64,000 bases of DNA. Source: Thamnidium elegans. Its lineage: Eukaryota > Mucoromycota > Mucoromycetes > Mucorales > Mucoraceae. The notes below the pieces were generated by a model. That model saw only the letters and a list, made by a program, of their open reading frames with translations, searched no databases and was not told where the DNA came from. Below are positions 23,740-35,915 of the stretch, in pieces. Each line of letters starts with the position of its first letter. The first letter of the stretch is position 1. The position numbers and the translations under genes were made by a program. The stretch covers positions 124,001-188,000 of the forward strand of contig JAIXMG010000031.1 in the NCBI GenBank assembly GCA_025201345.1, in the 5' to 3' direction.

Positions 23740-26667
23740 AGTATATTCCTATCTATCTCCCTTATATTTAAATGTACCTGGTATAAGAACCCTTTTATCA
23801 TCATCAATTAGTTTTCCTAAAACATGAACTAAATCAATTAATGGTTCTGAAACTGCGCCGCCCTCTACGCCAGAATGTAAATCAGTTAAAGAATTCGATA
23901 CCTAAACAGCAAAAAAAAAATAAGCACGTGATGTGTGTGTGTATTTGTGGCATGGTAATCTTACAGTGACACTAGCATGAATAACGCCTCTCAAACCGTA
24001 GGTAATACAAGGCACATCTTCTCCAAGCCAATATGAATTACTATAAATGGGTAAATATTTATAATATTGAATCCTTTCTTGTTTTACCTTAGTATAATTA
24101 AATCTATATTCTCAAACATATTCTATACTTATTGTTTAGTCTATTTCTTTTTATTTTTTATTTTGGTGTATGTACCTGGTGTTTATCAAGAGCTTCTAAA
24201 AACCCATGACTCCCGGATTCTTCTTCACCTTCAATAAGAAATATAACGTTTACGTTTAACAGACCTTCTTTTAATAACTCATGAACTGCAAATACAGAAG
24301 CTAAAATAGGACCCTACATAATTTTTTATCAGTATTTTTTTGTTTCTGTTTTAGGTTTTTTTTTTTTTTTTTTTACTTTATTGTCACTGGTTCCTCTTCC
24401 ATAAATATATCCGTTTAACCCAGATAATTTAAATGGATCCTGTAACCATTCATCTGTTTCATTCTCGGCGGCAATCACATCGTAGTGGCCATAAAAGAGC
24501 ACAGTAGGTACCTTGGCCCCCTCTGATAATTGACGAGTAGAATTAGCAGAAAACTTTGCAAATATCAACGGGTTTCTTCCTGTAACGCCAGGTATCTATA
24601 TGAAACAAATTAACTCGGGGAAGTAAATAGAATAGCTTTTTTTTATACCAGTTGACTTTGTGCACCTAATTGTTGTAATATGTTCTTAAAGAACCTAGCT
24701 CCTCGACGACATTCTTCAAAGTATTGTGGGTTACCACTAACCGTACGTATGGATACCCATCGTTCCAAAACGTACATAAGTAAATCTAATATTAAAAATA
24801 TTAGTTTATATATATATTTTTCTAGTAAATAATTACCGCATGATGAACAATCGTAGTTATTATTGTTTCTTCGAAACTGATCAGGACTTTGGAGTTGCGA
24901 AGATGTTGGTACGTCCCAAATCTAAAGGGTACAAATCATATAAATTAGATAATATTACATATACAAAAAAAACACTGTAGCACATACTTTGATTGAATGG
25001 TCGCTGCTTCCGGTGATGAGATAATCATTTGATTTTGCTATGGATAAGATAATACCGTTATGATCATCTACTGATTCAGAAAAATCAAACCCTTCGTTCC
25101 AGAACTTTAATTCATTGTCGTTAGTATATTGCATACGAAGTATAATAAATATATAACCTTGATAAGCCCGTCAGCAGAAGCACTGATAAATCCGGAATCC
25201 TTTGCCATCACCGATAAAACATCATCCTATACAGAATTTAGTAAAAAAAAATAAAAAAAAAAGAAGAAGGGAAATACGATATACAAATGTTTTTAATACT
25301 TTACTGAATGTGCTATTACGGATCTTATTAACTGATACTAAAAAAGGAAAAGCCGTTTTCAGTAAATAAGACAGATTAAAAATTTATAACTGTACCGTTT
25401 CAAGATCCCAAATCTATTTACACACAATTGCATCAATTAAAATGAAAATGAGTATATCTTTTTTTATATATATGTACCTGAACATGGCCACCTTGTACAC
25501 CACAAAATAAATAACCATCTTCTGAAATAGCTAAGCTTAATATGCCTCTATCTGGGTCACCGCCTGTCAGTGTTTGATAATGTTGTACATATTTATTTTG
25601 AATTGACCAAATCTAATGTAATGTTTACATGAGACTTTATATATATATATATATATGTATCTATGTATATGGTGGTACCTTTATATTGCCATCTCCAGAA
25701 CCAGTAATAATAACTTCACCTTCAATATTTGGCAAATCGTTTGCATAAGCCATACAGTATATATAGCCATCATGTGCATTAGCATACACTTGATTTGTAC
25801 GTATAACGCATTGAATTAAATCCGTTTCTTCTTTAAACAAATAGTCATGGTGCTGTTTAGCGTTCAAACCTAAATCATGGAACAGTTGAAAGAATTGGGT
25901 CTTTTGTGTATCGGGCTGGCTGCTGTCTTGAACCATTGGTTGATGGGGCGGTGTCGTATGAGGCCCTTGACCAAAATCATACCATTGCAAACTCGTATTT
26001 TGGCAGCCGAAAAACAATAGATGTGATTTCTCTGCGTAGATAACTGAAAATATATCACCTACATCGTGACAGGAGTGAATTAAGTGGGAGCATTTAAGTC
26101 GATCAATGTCCCATACTCTTACGGTACCATCACCTAAAAAGATTTATATGTTTAGTTTATTTTATTGTTTTTTTTTTTTTTTGGTGCGGGGGAAATGGTG
26201 CGGGGTGGTGATTTACCTGAACAACTAAATAACCACTGTTGGTCAGCAGATATAGTTAAATCAAGTACACTACCACAATGACCTTCAAATACTGTGACGA
26301 GTTGAAAAGTGTTTAAATCCCATACCTATTTTTTTTTTAAAAAAAAAAATGTTTAGGAATTATATACCATGTGTGTGTGTGTGTGGTTTTTTACATGAAT
26401 TTTTGATCCTTGACTGCCAGAAAACAAGTACTTGTCGTTTGCGGCTAATGATAATACCGAATTATTATCTTCTTGTGTAATAGTGTGAATACAACGAGTA
26501 TCTAGTTTTTGTTCTAGTCGTTTAGATATATTGTCACCTAAATATGTTGTTAGTTAATTTTTGGTTTTTTTGTAAATTATACTCATTCTCTTATTACCAA
26601 TAGTACTATTTGAACGTGAAATAGATGAGTTGAACTTAGTTTGTGTCTTTGGTGGCGAATGAGTCAT
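22834..26667 (-). CDS. DUG2: DUG2: WD40-M20 subunit of the glutathione-degrading complex
   Basis: In yeast, Dug2 with Dug3 forms the cytosolic glutamine-amidotransferase-type complex that splits the gamma-glutamyl bond of glutathione. Nineteen exons could be joined: 26667-26598, 26537-26395, 26325-26217, 26133-25679, 25612-25478, 25413-25396, 25337-25305, 25226-25158, 25104-24988, 24921-24837, 24785-24649, 24595-24377, 24313-24176, 24122-24088, 24040-23965, 23901-23778, 23677-23598, 23509-23174 and 23124-22834. The N-terminal half is WD40 repeats (IHVWDLNTF, TVRVWDID, IWSIQNKYV, IWDLET, DHSIKIWDV). The C-terminal half is an M20 metallopeptidase: VLFYGHYDV with the metal-binding His, GRGTSDNKG with Asp, and LIEGEEESGS with the catalytic Glu pair. 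The WD40-plus-M20 order is diagnostic of Dug2. A Ser-rich insert lies in exon 18, whose acceptor is CAG at 23512-23510. The smallest exons are 18, 33 and 35 nt. Confidence 0.93.
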
Positions 26668-27730
26668 TCCTAAAAAAAAAAAAAAAAAAATAGGAAATAA
26701 GAAAGAAAAAGGGAAAAAAAGGGGGTAGGTTTACGGAAATTGTCAAACGTATATATATTGGCATATAGATTTTTCTTTTTCTCCTTTTTTTTTCCTTTTC
26801 ATCACGTCATACAATAGATATTTTATGTGCTTTATGTTTATATTATTGTTTAACTCTATTTGACGTTCTGTATGTTTGTTTTTAACGGTTGCTTAAGGAG
26901 ATGTCAAAAAAAAAAAAAAAAAAAAAAAGATTAGGGTCATTTGTTGCTAAAGGAACTAAAATCATTTTTAGCTGTCAATAATATAGGAGGTTTGTTAAGA
27001 CGCGAAACAGAAAAAAGGTACGCTTGATTTAATTTATGCAAAAATCGATTTGATACACTGTTACTGAGTTTTTTTTTTTTTTTTTTTTCGTGCTGCCAAA
27101 TGTCTTGATGGACAGGGGGTTTTTTTTTCTCCACCTTTCTTCGACTATTAGATTACATTTTAATAGTCGCTATAACTGGTATTTAGTGTAAGTAGGACCT
27201 ATAAAAGAAAGACAGACGTGAAAAAGATTATACAACTCTATAAAAAAATAAAAAAAAAAGTCAGTAACGGTGATAAAAAAAAGAAAGCAGATCAAATTGC
27301 TACTGCTACTAGAAAAAAAGGTATTTAAGATACAGCGCATGAATACAGCGGGTTTTGGATGGTCTAATGAAATGCTCTCTTTAAGTTTATCGAATCAAGT
27401 ACGACCATCCAACAACGTGCCTATATCAGTGTGATGTTACATCCCCTTTTTTTTTCCTTCTTTTTTTTTTTAATAAGAAATCAAACATTTGATACCTATC
27501 AAAACCTTGTATTTCATTACAAAGAAGAAATATCAGGATCAATAAGCTTAGTGGCTTGTTTTTCTTTCATGTATCCGGTACTTTTGATACATTTAGAAAC
27601 AATTTATCTATCACAAAACGTAAAAATTAATCCACTCCGCTTTAAAATTCAGCACACAATCTTAAAACTTTTTTAAATTTTTATATATATTCCCTTCTTT
27701 TTTCTCTCCCCTTTCTTTTTGCAGTAAAAT
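26668..27730. other. Intergenic between divergent DUG2 and VTC genes
   Basis: Shared upstream region of two divergently transcribed genes. It has A/T runs at about 26904-26928 and 27069-27088. Open frames at 26937-27134 (minus) and 27431-27676 (plus) show no family features. Confidence 0.5.
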
Positions 27731-28848
27731 ATGAAGTTTGGTTCACAGTTAAAAGATGCCATTTATCCTGAATGGTCATCATTTTATATCGATTATGATG
27801 GATTAAAGAAAAGATTAAGAAAGGCTGAAAAGGAAAGGCCTTTTACGGAAAAAGATGAAACTGAATTTGTAGAGTTGTTGGATAATAATCTTGAAAAGGT
27901 AAAAAAAAAAAAAAAATCTGTTTTGTATCTTGTAACTAACAACACAAAAAACAGGTCTACGCTTTTCATCAAGAAAAGATTGAAGAAATTAAAAAGAGAA
28001 TCGAAGAATATGATGAAAAGATTAATCATCAAATTCCTAGTCAAGACACGTTACCAGAATTATCTTCTATTCAAGAAAATATCAATTGGATTGCAGATGA
28101 TATTAATCGACTTGCCCGTTACTCACGTATTAATTATACGGGATTCTTAAAGATGGTAAAGAAACATGATCGTCATACCGAATACGTGTTACGCCCTATG
28201 TTTATGGTCAGGTTAAACCAATGTCCCTTTTGGAACGAAAATAATGATTTATTGTTAATCAAACTATCGCAACTGTTTTCCAAAGTAAGAGATGGTGGTA
28301 TGACCATGTCCTTCAAACCTGTCTCTCAATCCTATTTAAATGAAGAGAATCAAGATTTACAACAAGCTCGTCGTTTGGTCGTCAAGAGATTCTTTGTTCA
28401 AACTGAAAACGTTTTAGAATTAAAGACCTACGTACTTCGTCATTTACCTGTATTGGTCTACCGTGACAACTCCAAAAAGCAAGATAATATCGATCCTCCT
28501 ATTTCTTCCGTTTATTTAGATGATGCTGAATTGGATTCTTATAATTCTCGTGTTGAAGGTGCAGAAGGATCTCAAATCATTCGTTTACGTTGGTATGGTA
28601 GTGCAAAAGGTAATAGCACAATTGGTTTCGAACGTAGAACTTTGGCTGAAGAAAATCGTGGTGAGTTAAAGGATCGTTTTACCATCAAGGATAAGTATGT
28701 CGCTGGTTTCTTGAAGGGTGATCAAACATTTGTTGAAAAGTCGGTTCGTAAGATGAAAAATAGTGGTCGATCTGAGCAAGATGTTGATAAATACGAAACA
28801 CTTGTAAAACAAGTACAAAATACCATTATGACAAAAAACATGGAGCCA

Positions 28849-28884
<36 letters not shown>

Positions 28885-30063
28885 TATATTTGCTTAAATC
28901 CCCGAATATATACTAACTGATGGCTTTTTTTAGTGTTACGTACTTATTATCGTAGAACTGCTTTTCAAATTCCTGGAGATCAAAGCGTAAGAATGGCGCT
29001 TGATACAGACTTGTGTTTTATTAGAGAAGATTCTGGACTTTTCACTGATGATCCCACCCAACGTCGTCCTAACGATAGCTGGCGTAGACCAGATGCCGAT
29101 ACCAATTTTCCCTTTGATAACCTCAAGAATGAAAATGATATCAATCGATACCCTTTTGCTACATTTGAAATCAAGCTTGAATTAGCTCCCAATGAAAGAG
29201 AACCTGAATGGATTGTTGATTTAGAAGAAAGTGGTATACTTGAAGAAGCATTTGATTTCTCTAAATTTGTTCATGGTATTGCTGTTATGTTTGACACACG
29301 TGTACCTCTTTTACCTTATTGGTTAGCTCAGATGGATAATGATATTCAACAATTACCCATCTTGCCTTCCAATACTCCCTCAGTTGGGCAAAAGAATTTG
29401 AAGGGTAAGAGTAAAGCTGCAAGCGAAGTAGATACCATTCACTCCGATCTTCGTACACGTGCCGTTACTTCCGCCAATGAAAGTTCTTCTTTAATGGGTT
29501 CCACTGCAAATCAATCTTATGGTAGTCGACAATTACCTACTGTAAATGAAGTTTATATTGTACCTGAAGAAGAGAGTACACCTTCAAAGATGGTAAATAG
29601 TATTAGTTCTATATTTGATAACTTTATGGGTAAAACAAATAAGCAGCCACAACAACAACAAAGGTATATGGAACCTGTCATCTTACCACCTGGTGTCAAA
29701 GTACCTAAAAAGATTGTTACACCTCTTCGTGTTGAGCCAAAGGTTTTCTTTGCCAATGAACGTACTTACTTTTCCTGGATGTCATTTGGTACATTAATTT
29801 CTACATTTTCTTTGGCTTTATTTAATGCTGGTGATGCAGTTGGTAAATTAAGTGGTATTGTTTATTCTCTTATTTCAATCTCGATCTTGATGTATGGTAT
29901 GGGGCTTTACTATCGTCGTCGTGAATTAATTCATAATCGTGCTGCCGGCCCTTATGATGAATTGGTGGGTCCTACCGTCATTTGTTTCGCTCTCTTGTTT
30001 GCTGTCGGATTAAACGCTTACTTGAAATTCGCTGTAAAATCCCCTTCTTTATTATACTTTTAA
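27731..30063 (+). CDS. Vacuolar transporter chaperone (VTC) subunit: SPX, polyP-polymerase fold, three TM
   Basis: VTC complexes make polyphosphate from ATP and move it into acidocalcisomes or the vacuole. Exons 27731-27898, 27955-28849 and 28934-30063 sum to 2193 nt (730 aa). An SPX domain occupies about residues 1-150 (MKFGSQLKDAIYPEWSSFYI, YTGFLKMVKKHDRHT with the inositol-pyrophosphate-binding KKxxK region). The triphosphate-tunnel domain follows: VLRHLPVLVY, IIRLRWYG, FERRT, YYRRTAFQIPGD, FATFEIKLE, FSKFVHGIA. A Gln/Ser-rich linker and a DUF202-type region with three TM helices (about residues 625-725) complete it. RLRW, the tunnel Arg in YRRTAF, the Glu in FEIKLE and the Lys in FSKF are kept as in catalytic Vtc4. 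FERRT and the LPPGVK...VEPKV...ANERT linker look more like Vtc2/Vtc3. I therefore do not assign a subunit number. Confidence 0.93.
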
Positions 30064-30423
30064 GCTGTTTCCCATATTAAAAAAGAAAAAAGTGTTTATA
30101 TTCCCTCTTTTTTTTTTATCCCCTTTTTTTTTCAAAAAAAAAAAAAAAAGTAATTCTTTTCTCTCACTCTCTTGCTATCATATATTAGATTAGCATTCCT
30201 TTTTTTTTCGCACAATAACATAATAGTACCCTATTTAATAATAATATAAAATGCGTTTATGTTTATATGCTTGTTTGTTTACGTTTTACTGTGAAGAAAT
30301 GAATGCCAAAAAGAAGTCTAATTTTATTTTTTAAAAAAAAAAGGTATACATGAAAGTATATAAAGAGAGATAGAGAGGTATAGTAACAGATATATATATA
30401 TATAAAAAGGAGAAAAAAGAACA
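30064..30423. other. Convergent 3' intergenic region
   Basis: Separates the 3' ends of the VTC and EXS genes. Contains A/T homopolymers and a TA repeat at about 30391-30402. No gene seen. Confidence 0.5.
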
Positions 30424-32166
30424 CTACTTTTCCAATCCAGCAGCAAAATCCAGTTTGATGAGGGCAAGTAAAATATTTTGCAAAACGTGGACCATGACTA
30501 GCACAAATCCAATGATCATTTCAGGGTACCTTTCAAATTCACGTATGGCCTGCTGGGTAATGGAATGACCAAAGACTCTTTTAAACGTGAGACGAGTGAT
30601 AAATGCACTTGTCAGTTCACTGGACCAAATAACAAGAGCAGCTATCACAGTTAGATTATGATTGTATGGACTACCGTCTCTATCATCCATATGAAAATAG
30701 GGGTAAGCAGCTCTGTTGGGTCCAAAATGTAAGATATTCACCCAACATAAAAATCCAAGCATGGTAGTGTTTTCTGCCAAGTTACGCAAATAAAACGACC
30801 GGCCTAGCTTTTCCTTGTACTCGTCATACGTTAATGTCACACCAATAAATCGTACAAGACAACGGTGGACCTGTGGCGTCATGGCAAATGGGTAATATAT
30901 ACAAACCCATAAAAATGAAGCCAGCTGAACAATAGCAAATTGGTCTACAGATCTTAATCGAGCAAATAAATTTCGGTAAAATATAAAATAAATCATAAAA
31001 AAGTAAAGTTTAAAGATGCTGGCTAATGGATGCGATCGGATTTTACGATACAATATATAATCAGTCATAGCGTCCATGATATAAATGGCGCCGACCCAAC
31101 TATAAACATAAATAAATGCGTCCATTGGTGTATGGGGTAAAGTGGATAAAAATAAATAGGCGTACATCTCTCCTCCAATTAATGCAAATAATGCAATAGC
31201 AAGTGCTGTACAAAACCATAGAAACCGTCGATAGGATGCTGGTGCTCGTAACCTTGGTAAATCAGTCGGGATCCACCGGATAAATGGTTTGGGATCGACA
31301 GATTCTTCTGATAACAGTAATACTCCAATTCTTCCTCGGTGGCGTCTATCCATACGTTTACGGTGAATGATAATTAATGCACCGGCTAATGGCATGGACA
31401 TGGTGAAAAATGTAAGGCCTACCCAAAATACGGATTCGATTTTAACAATAGGTACGTAATAGAATGCAATACCAATGGATTGACTAACAAACCAAAACAA
31501 TGCAAATGTTACTTTAGCGCCTAATAACTTTGGATACCACTTTTTTTATTGGTAGGGTTAATAAAAAAATATATATATATGGTAAAAAGTTGAATTCACT
31601 TACGTTTAACGCATAAATGCTGAATAGTTTTGTAATTAAAAATAAAGCTAATGCGTTGTATAAACCATAGTACCAGAATAAAAAGTACCAGAAATTGATA
31701 CGGGTTGGACTGCCATTTTTAATAAAGGAAGCCGGAAAGATGTAATCTGAATAATCACAAAAAATCTTTTCACAATCATCAAATGGAATAGGAACTGAGC
31801 ACCAGATAAGTACCTGAAATAAAAAAATAAAAATAAAAATTATGCAAAAAATATATATATGATATAAATTACAAGTAAGACGGGGAGTATATTTAAGATG
31901 CAGGTACGCTTATAAAATGATTCTGTCCATTTACTAACTCGCGCTGCTGTGGGGATCATGATTCGATGTAATAGTGGGGTTCGTTCATCTGAAACGTCTG
32001 TGTTCATGTGTTGTGCTATGGAACTGGATCTCCATAAATCGTCTGAGCTATACTAGAAACAGATTATTTTATTTTTTTTGAGTCACTTTGTAAGTGTGGG
32101 GGGAAGGGTTTTTTTAATTACATTCCAAACATCTTCGCTATTTCCTTGTTGAAACTGAATGACCAT
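30424..32166 (-). CDS. EXS-domain membrane protein (ERD1/XPR1/SYG1 family, no SPX)
   Basis: EXS proteins export or recycle phosphate; SPX-less ones resemble yeast Erd1, which returns phosphate from the Golgi lumen. Exons 32166-32122, 32052-31873, 31813-31604 and 31539-30424 sum to 1551 nt (516 aa). A soluble N-terminus of about 55 residues (QHMNTDVSDERTPLLHRI) is followed by many hydrophobic helices: ILNILPVLLVLIW, NFWYFLFYWYYGLYNALALF, FWVGLTFFTMSMPLAGALIII, FLWFCTALAIALFALIG, AALVIWSSELTSAF, MIIGFVLVMVHVLQNILLALI. The EXS core includes ENTTMLGFLCWVNILHFGPNR and YPFAMTPQVHRC. It is convergent with the VTC gene, another phosphate-related gene. The EXS call is good; Golgi location is inference. 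Confidence 0.82.
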
Positions 32167-32955
32167 ATATGAAAAAAAAAAAGGAGGTAGTAAAGAAAAG
32201 GTGAAATATTTTTTATTTTTTTTTATTTTATTTTTTATTTATTTATTAAGAAAAAGAAAAGGAAAAAAGAGAAGCACAATTTTTTATTTATTTAACGATA
32301 GTTGCCCTCTTTGTAAGCCCTAAAAAAAAAATGCGCTTTTTGTTTAAGCGGGGTTTTTTCGTAGTTACACTTTTAAACCTTCCGTCATTGGTATTTGTAC
32401 TCTTCCAAGACCGTCATTGTGATTTTTATTTTAGTTTGAGTTCATACCATGGGTGATTGTTTACGGTGATTATTTACGGATCTTTAGAAAAGATATGTTC
32501 TTCCCCTTTCCCCTTTGTAACAGTTGCCACGATTCGTTTTGCATTTATGACACTTTTTTGTTCCTGAAAAAAAATCTTAAAAACAACTCCAGATGCCCCT
32601 TTTTAACTTGATCTCTACGGCTTCGATTGAAAGGGGATATGTACACTTTTTGGGAGAAGATCTTCTGTACTAACCTATATGATGCAGAAAAAATGACATA
32701 CCAAGTTGTTATGTATCTTCACATGTCCTTTTTCATCATAAGCCACTGGTGGTAGTTGAATGTTAAACTAACGAATGTCGTTTTTAAAAAAAAAGGATGT
32801 TTATCGCTCCTTCAAATCTTTTTTAACTGGTCAATAAGATCATAGTGTTTCGAAAGGAAAAAAAGCTAGGTGATAATTTTTTATTTAATAATGTGTATAA
32901 AGTTGGGGGTTTTTATATATATATATGCGCGGGGAGGGAATGGGGGAAAATTTAC

Positions 32956-32986
<31 letters not shown>

Positions 32987-32996
32987 TGGTAATAGC
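32167..32996. other. Intergenic, T-rich
   Basis: 5' flank of the EXS gene and 3' flank of the small heat-shock gene. A poly-A stretch lies at about 32956-32982 just outside the Hsp20 stop. No coding signal seen. Confidence 0.5.
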
Positions 32997-33566
32997 TTAT
33001 TCAATACTAATTTGCTTGGGTTGTTCTTCAGAAGACTTTGGTACAAGTACCTTCAAAGTACCATCCTTGAACGAAGCCTTGATATTCTCAGGATTTACTG
33101 GTGAAGGGAATCTAAAAGATCTGGAGAAAGCGCTTGAGACACGTTCTTTAAGCCAAAAGTGAGGTCTATATTCACCGACTTGATTTGAATTATCTTTAGT
33201 TGTTACTTGGCTCTCATTGTTTGATTCTTTTTTTTCTGTAGCATCTTTGTTTTCGGTTGTCTCTTCAGCAGTTTGTTGTTGAGGAGGTTCTACAGAGTGA
33301 GATTCGTTCACTGAACCGCTCAAGATTAATGTTTGACTATCGGGCATTTCAATCTTGATGTTATTTTTGTCAAAACCAGGTAAATCAGCGTGTAATTCAT
33401 AAGCGTTGGGAGTCTCCTTCAAGTCAGCGGCTGGATAACGAAGTGCACCACCAACACGGTTGCCAATCAAGGGTGCAACAGAGTTTAAGGCCGGGTGTTC
33501 CAATGCTGACATGGCGCGCTGCATATCGCGGAAAGCTTCAGAGAAAATACGAGTGCTAAGTGACAT
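32997..33566 (-). CDS. Small heat-shock protein (Hsp20, alpha-crystallin domain)
   Basis: ATP-independent holdase chaperone. Single exon, 189 aa. An N-terminal helix-rich arm (FSEAFRDMQRAMSAL) precedes the alpha-crystallin domain from about residue 45: YPAADLKETPNAYELHADLPGF, NIKIEMPDSQTLILSGS, then a roughly 40-residue Glu/Gln/Thr-rich insert, then ERVSSAFSRSFRFPSPVNPENIKASFKDGTLKVLVPK, containing the family's FxRSFRFP and A-x-x-x-x-G-x-L signatures. The charged insert between strands is common in fungal Hsp20s. A perfect heat-shock element lies about 120 bp upstream of the start. Confidence 0.97.
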   Translation of the reverse strand: MSLSTRIFSEAFRDMQRAMSALEHPALNSVAPLIGNRVGGALRYPAADLKETPNAYELHADLPGFDKNNIKIEMPDSQTLILSGSVNESHSVEPPQQQTAEETTENKDATEKKESNNESQVTTKDNSNQVGEYRPHFWLKERVSSAFSRSFRFPSPVNPENIKASFKDGTLKVLVPKSSEEQPKQISIE

Positions 33567-33685
33567 TATATATATAAAAATATAATTAATAATTCGAGTT
33601 TTTTTTTAAAAAAGAAAGTACTTCCTTTTATATGTTTTTTTTTACATGTATTTTGCATAATGAAATTCGACCAATCAGTGCGAAA

Positions 33686-33698
33686 GAAATTTCTAGAA
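33686..33698. promoter_or_regulatory. Heat-shock element (GAA-nn-TTC-nn-GAA)
   Basis: GAAATTTCTAGAA reads as three perfectly spaced inverted HSF units, centred about 125 bp upstream of the Hsp20 start at 33566. An ATTGG/CCAAT box lies nearby at about 33670. Binding is inferred from the consensus. Confidence 0.75.
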
Positions 33699-34559
33699 CT
33701 TTTTTTCATGCCAGAATTACAGTTTCTTCATGGGGTTACTATGAGCAGCGGACTCTCTCTCTCTTTTTTAAAACCGCATGAAAATATCTTTTTTTTACTG
33801 ACTACTAGAACGGAAATGGTACTGGCTATACATTAATTAGCCTGTGGTTTTATGACGATAAAAGGTCTGTTTCTGACTTAATAATAGCCACTTTATTTAT
33901 ATACTGAGCACGTAAAATGAACCCTATCTATAAAAAAGGAAAATTTTGGTTTCAGTCAACGCGAAGACAGGTTGTTACACTACCATTACCAAGTCGTACG
34001 TATCAAATTCCGGTTACATTATCAGTGAAGTAATAATCTAGATGGCGAGTCATTTTTATAAGAAATGATCAAAACGGATATACACTTACCTTAAGCATAA
34101 ATTACTACAAGAACCTAAAGATCCTGAGACATTTACGCTGTGTTTTTTTTATAGCATGGCTATTTTAGTAGTTTAAAGATTTGAACTTGTCGTAAAGATC
34201 ATTACAAATTTCTGCATTAGTTCTTGTTAAGTAAGGAGATAAATATCCGCCATTCGGACTAAATACGATTAAGATTATTGCTGAAATAAATAGCGATAGT
34301 TTCCTCATAGAGCATTCATCTTGCGGCCATTTCTGAAAAGAATACCAAGGGTTGCCCCCCAACAGTTTTTATCACCTTTGTACTCATGATAAACTATTTG
34401 GAAGATAATTGGTTGTCAGAAAGAGCTGTCAACATAGGCTCTTCATACGATCGGAAAAATGGTAATTCGATCGAAATAGAGTTGGGGGAAAGCGGGAGGG
34501 TCTGAGAAAGAGTTTAGTAAGCTTTTTATTTTATTTTTATAAAAGAAAGTCTTACTTTC
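33699..34559. other. Intergenic with a possible tiny ORF
   Basis: Contains a minus-strand open frame at 34165-34308 (about 47 codons, MRKLSLFISAIILIVFSPN...) that begins like a signal peptide, but nothing else supports it. Otherwise AT-rich without coding character. Confidence 0.35.
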
Positions 34560-34886
34560 GTTTAAAAATATGCTTAACTTTTCAATACGTGGTTTTGAGC
34601 GATCTCCCGATTCTTTTTTTAAATGTTTTTCGATACCATTTCTTGTTTTATAGGAGCTATTGCAAGAGAATGGGCAGTAAATGATTTTTTCAGTTCTAGG
34701 AAGAACAGTTTCTATCGTTTTTCCACCGTATTAAAATAGTTAATGGAAATGGTAAGTTTTATAAAATCAAAAAAAAAAAGCAATACCATTTTCGTATGTA
34801 ATCTTTAGTGCTTCGAGATAGTTGTTATAGTGATTTATTCTCTGTGCATCTTTTAGAGTATTACAGTTTTCTAATGAACCAGACAT
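34560..34886 (-). CDS. Possible small C2H2-like zinc-finger protein, partial model
   Basis: A start at 34886 gives MSGSLENCNTLKDAQRINHY... to 34787. A GT-AG intron joins to 34711, giving RTEKIIYCPFSCNSSYKTRNGIEKHLKK, which has the C-x2-4-C...H spacing of a finger, although the second His is not obvious (HLKKES). The frame continues through ...IEKLSIFLNE to about 34560, where a donor-like GTAAGA occurs. The 3' exon or exons were not resolved. It could be a real gene or a remnant of a zinc-finger-bearing transposon protein. Confidence 0.4.
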
Positions 34887-35915
34887 ATTTATCTTGAAGA
34901 AAACCAAAGAGATGAATAAAAACGGTACTCGCTCTATTTACACTCTCAGAAAATAAAGTGTGGCATATTATTTTCTACTTACCTTTATAAAGCACTTTAA
35001 AAAAGAGTTCAATATCTATACACTATTTCAGTCAGGTGGAGGAAGAGAAAACAAACATACATAAAAAAAAAGGGCTCGTAAAGTTTGGAAGATCATTTTG
35101 TTCAAAGTCATCACTAGAACGATTGTCTGTAAAAAAAAAATAAGCAAAGGTTTGTTTTATTCAAAGTATATTGTAAAAAAGTTTGTAACAAGTGCTTTTA
35201 TGCACAGCGGTTGCTTTAAGAAGAACAATACTCCTTTGTACAGACATAAAAGAAAGTGAAAGCGCTAGGGAAAAGGCAGAATAACAAATGAATATAAGGT
35301 ATAATCTCCTTTAAAAAGATGCACATAAAAAAAAATACTTATTGGCGTATATAGCATAAAAGAAAAAAAAACCAGACATTTTTATCCATGATAAAATAGC
35401 TGATGCGTTCTATTTAATCATTTTTATATAAGTACAACTTAGCGTTACAACTTATTTTAACACGCTAAAAATGTTGTTCCGACTCGTTATACAGTTTATT
35501 GATCTTCATATATTTAGGATGAATTGTATACTTTTTAATGCCACTGTACACTTAAAAGAACTGAATACTTTGTAGTAAACTTTCGTGCGTTTATTTTTCC
35601 ACGTGGCGGAAAAGTTAAAAGCCAATCCAATTGATGCGCTAGTTTATTTCCGAGAAGCCATATACATAATAGAAACGTTTTTTTTATAAAATAAAGGTGT
35701 TTCAACAACAATAAAAAAAAAGTAACAATTGAATCTACAACGCCTTTTTTATGATTCTTAAATAAACAACAAAATCCATTGGAATAAGTTTCATCTCGCC
35801 TCATTTTTTTTTCTCGGCCGGAGAATCAATCTTTTTGATATTTTCTCGTTTTTTTAACCAAAAAGTTTTCTTCTTTCTTCTCTCTAAAAAAACAAACTTT
35901 TTTTTAAATATAAAA
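34887..35915. other. Intergenic
   Basis: AT-rich. An 89-codon minus-strand frame at 35535-35804 has no family features. The last about 100 bp is the promoter of the PX gene. Confidence 0.5.
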
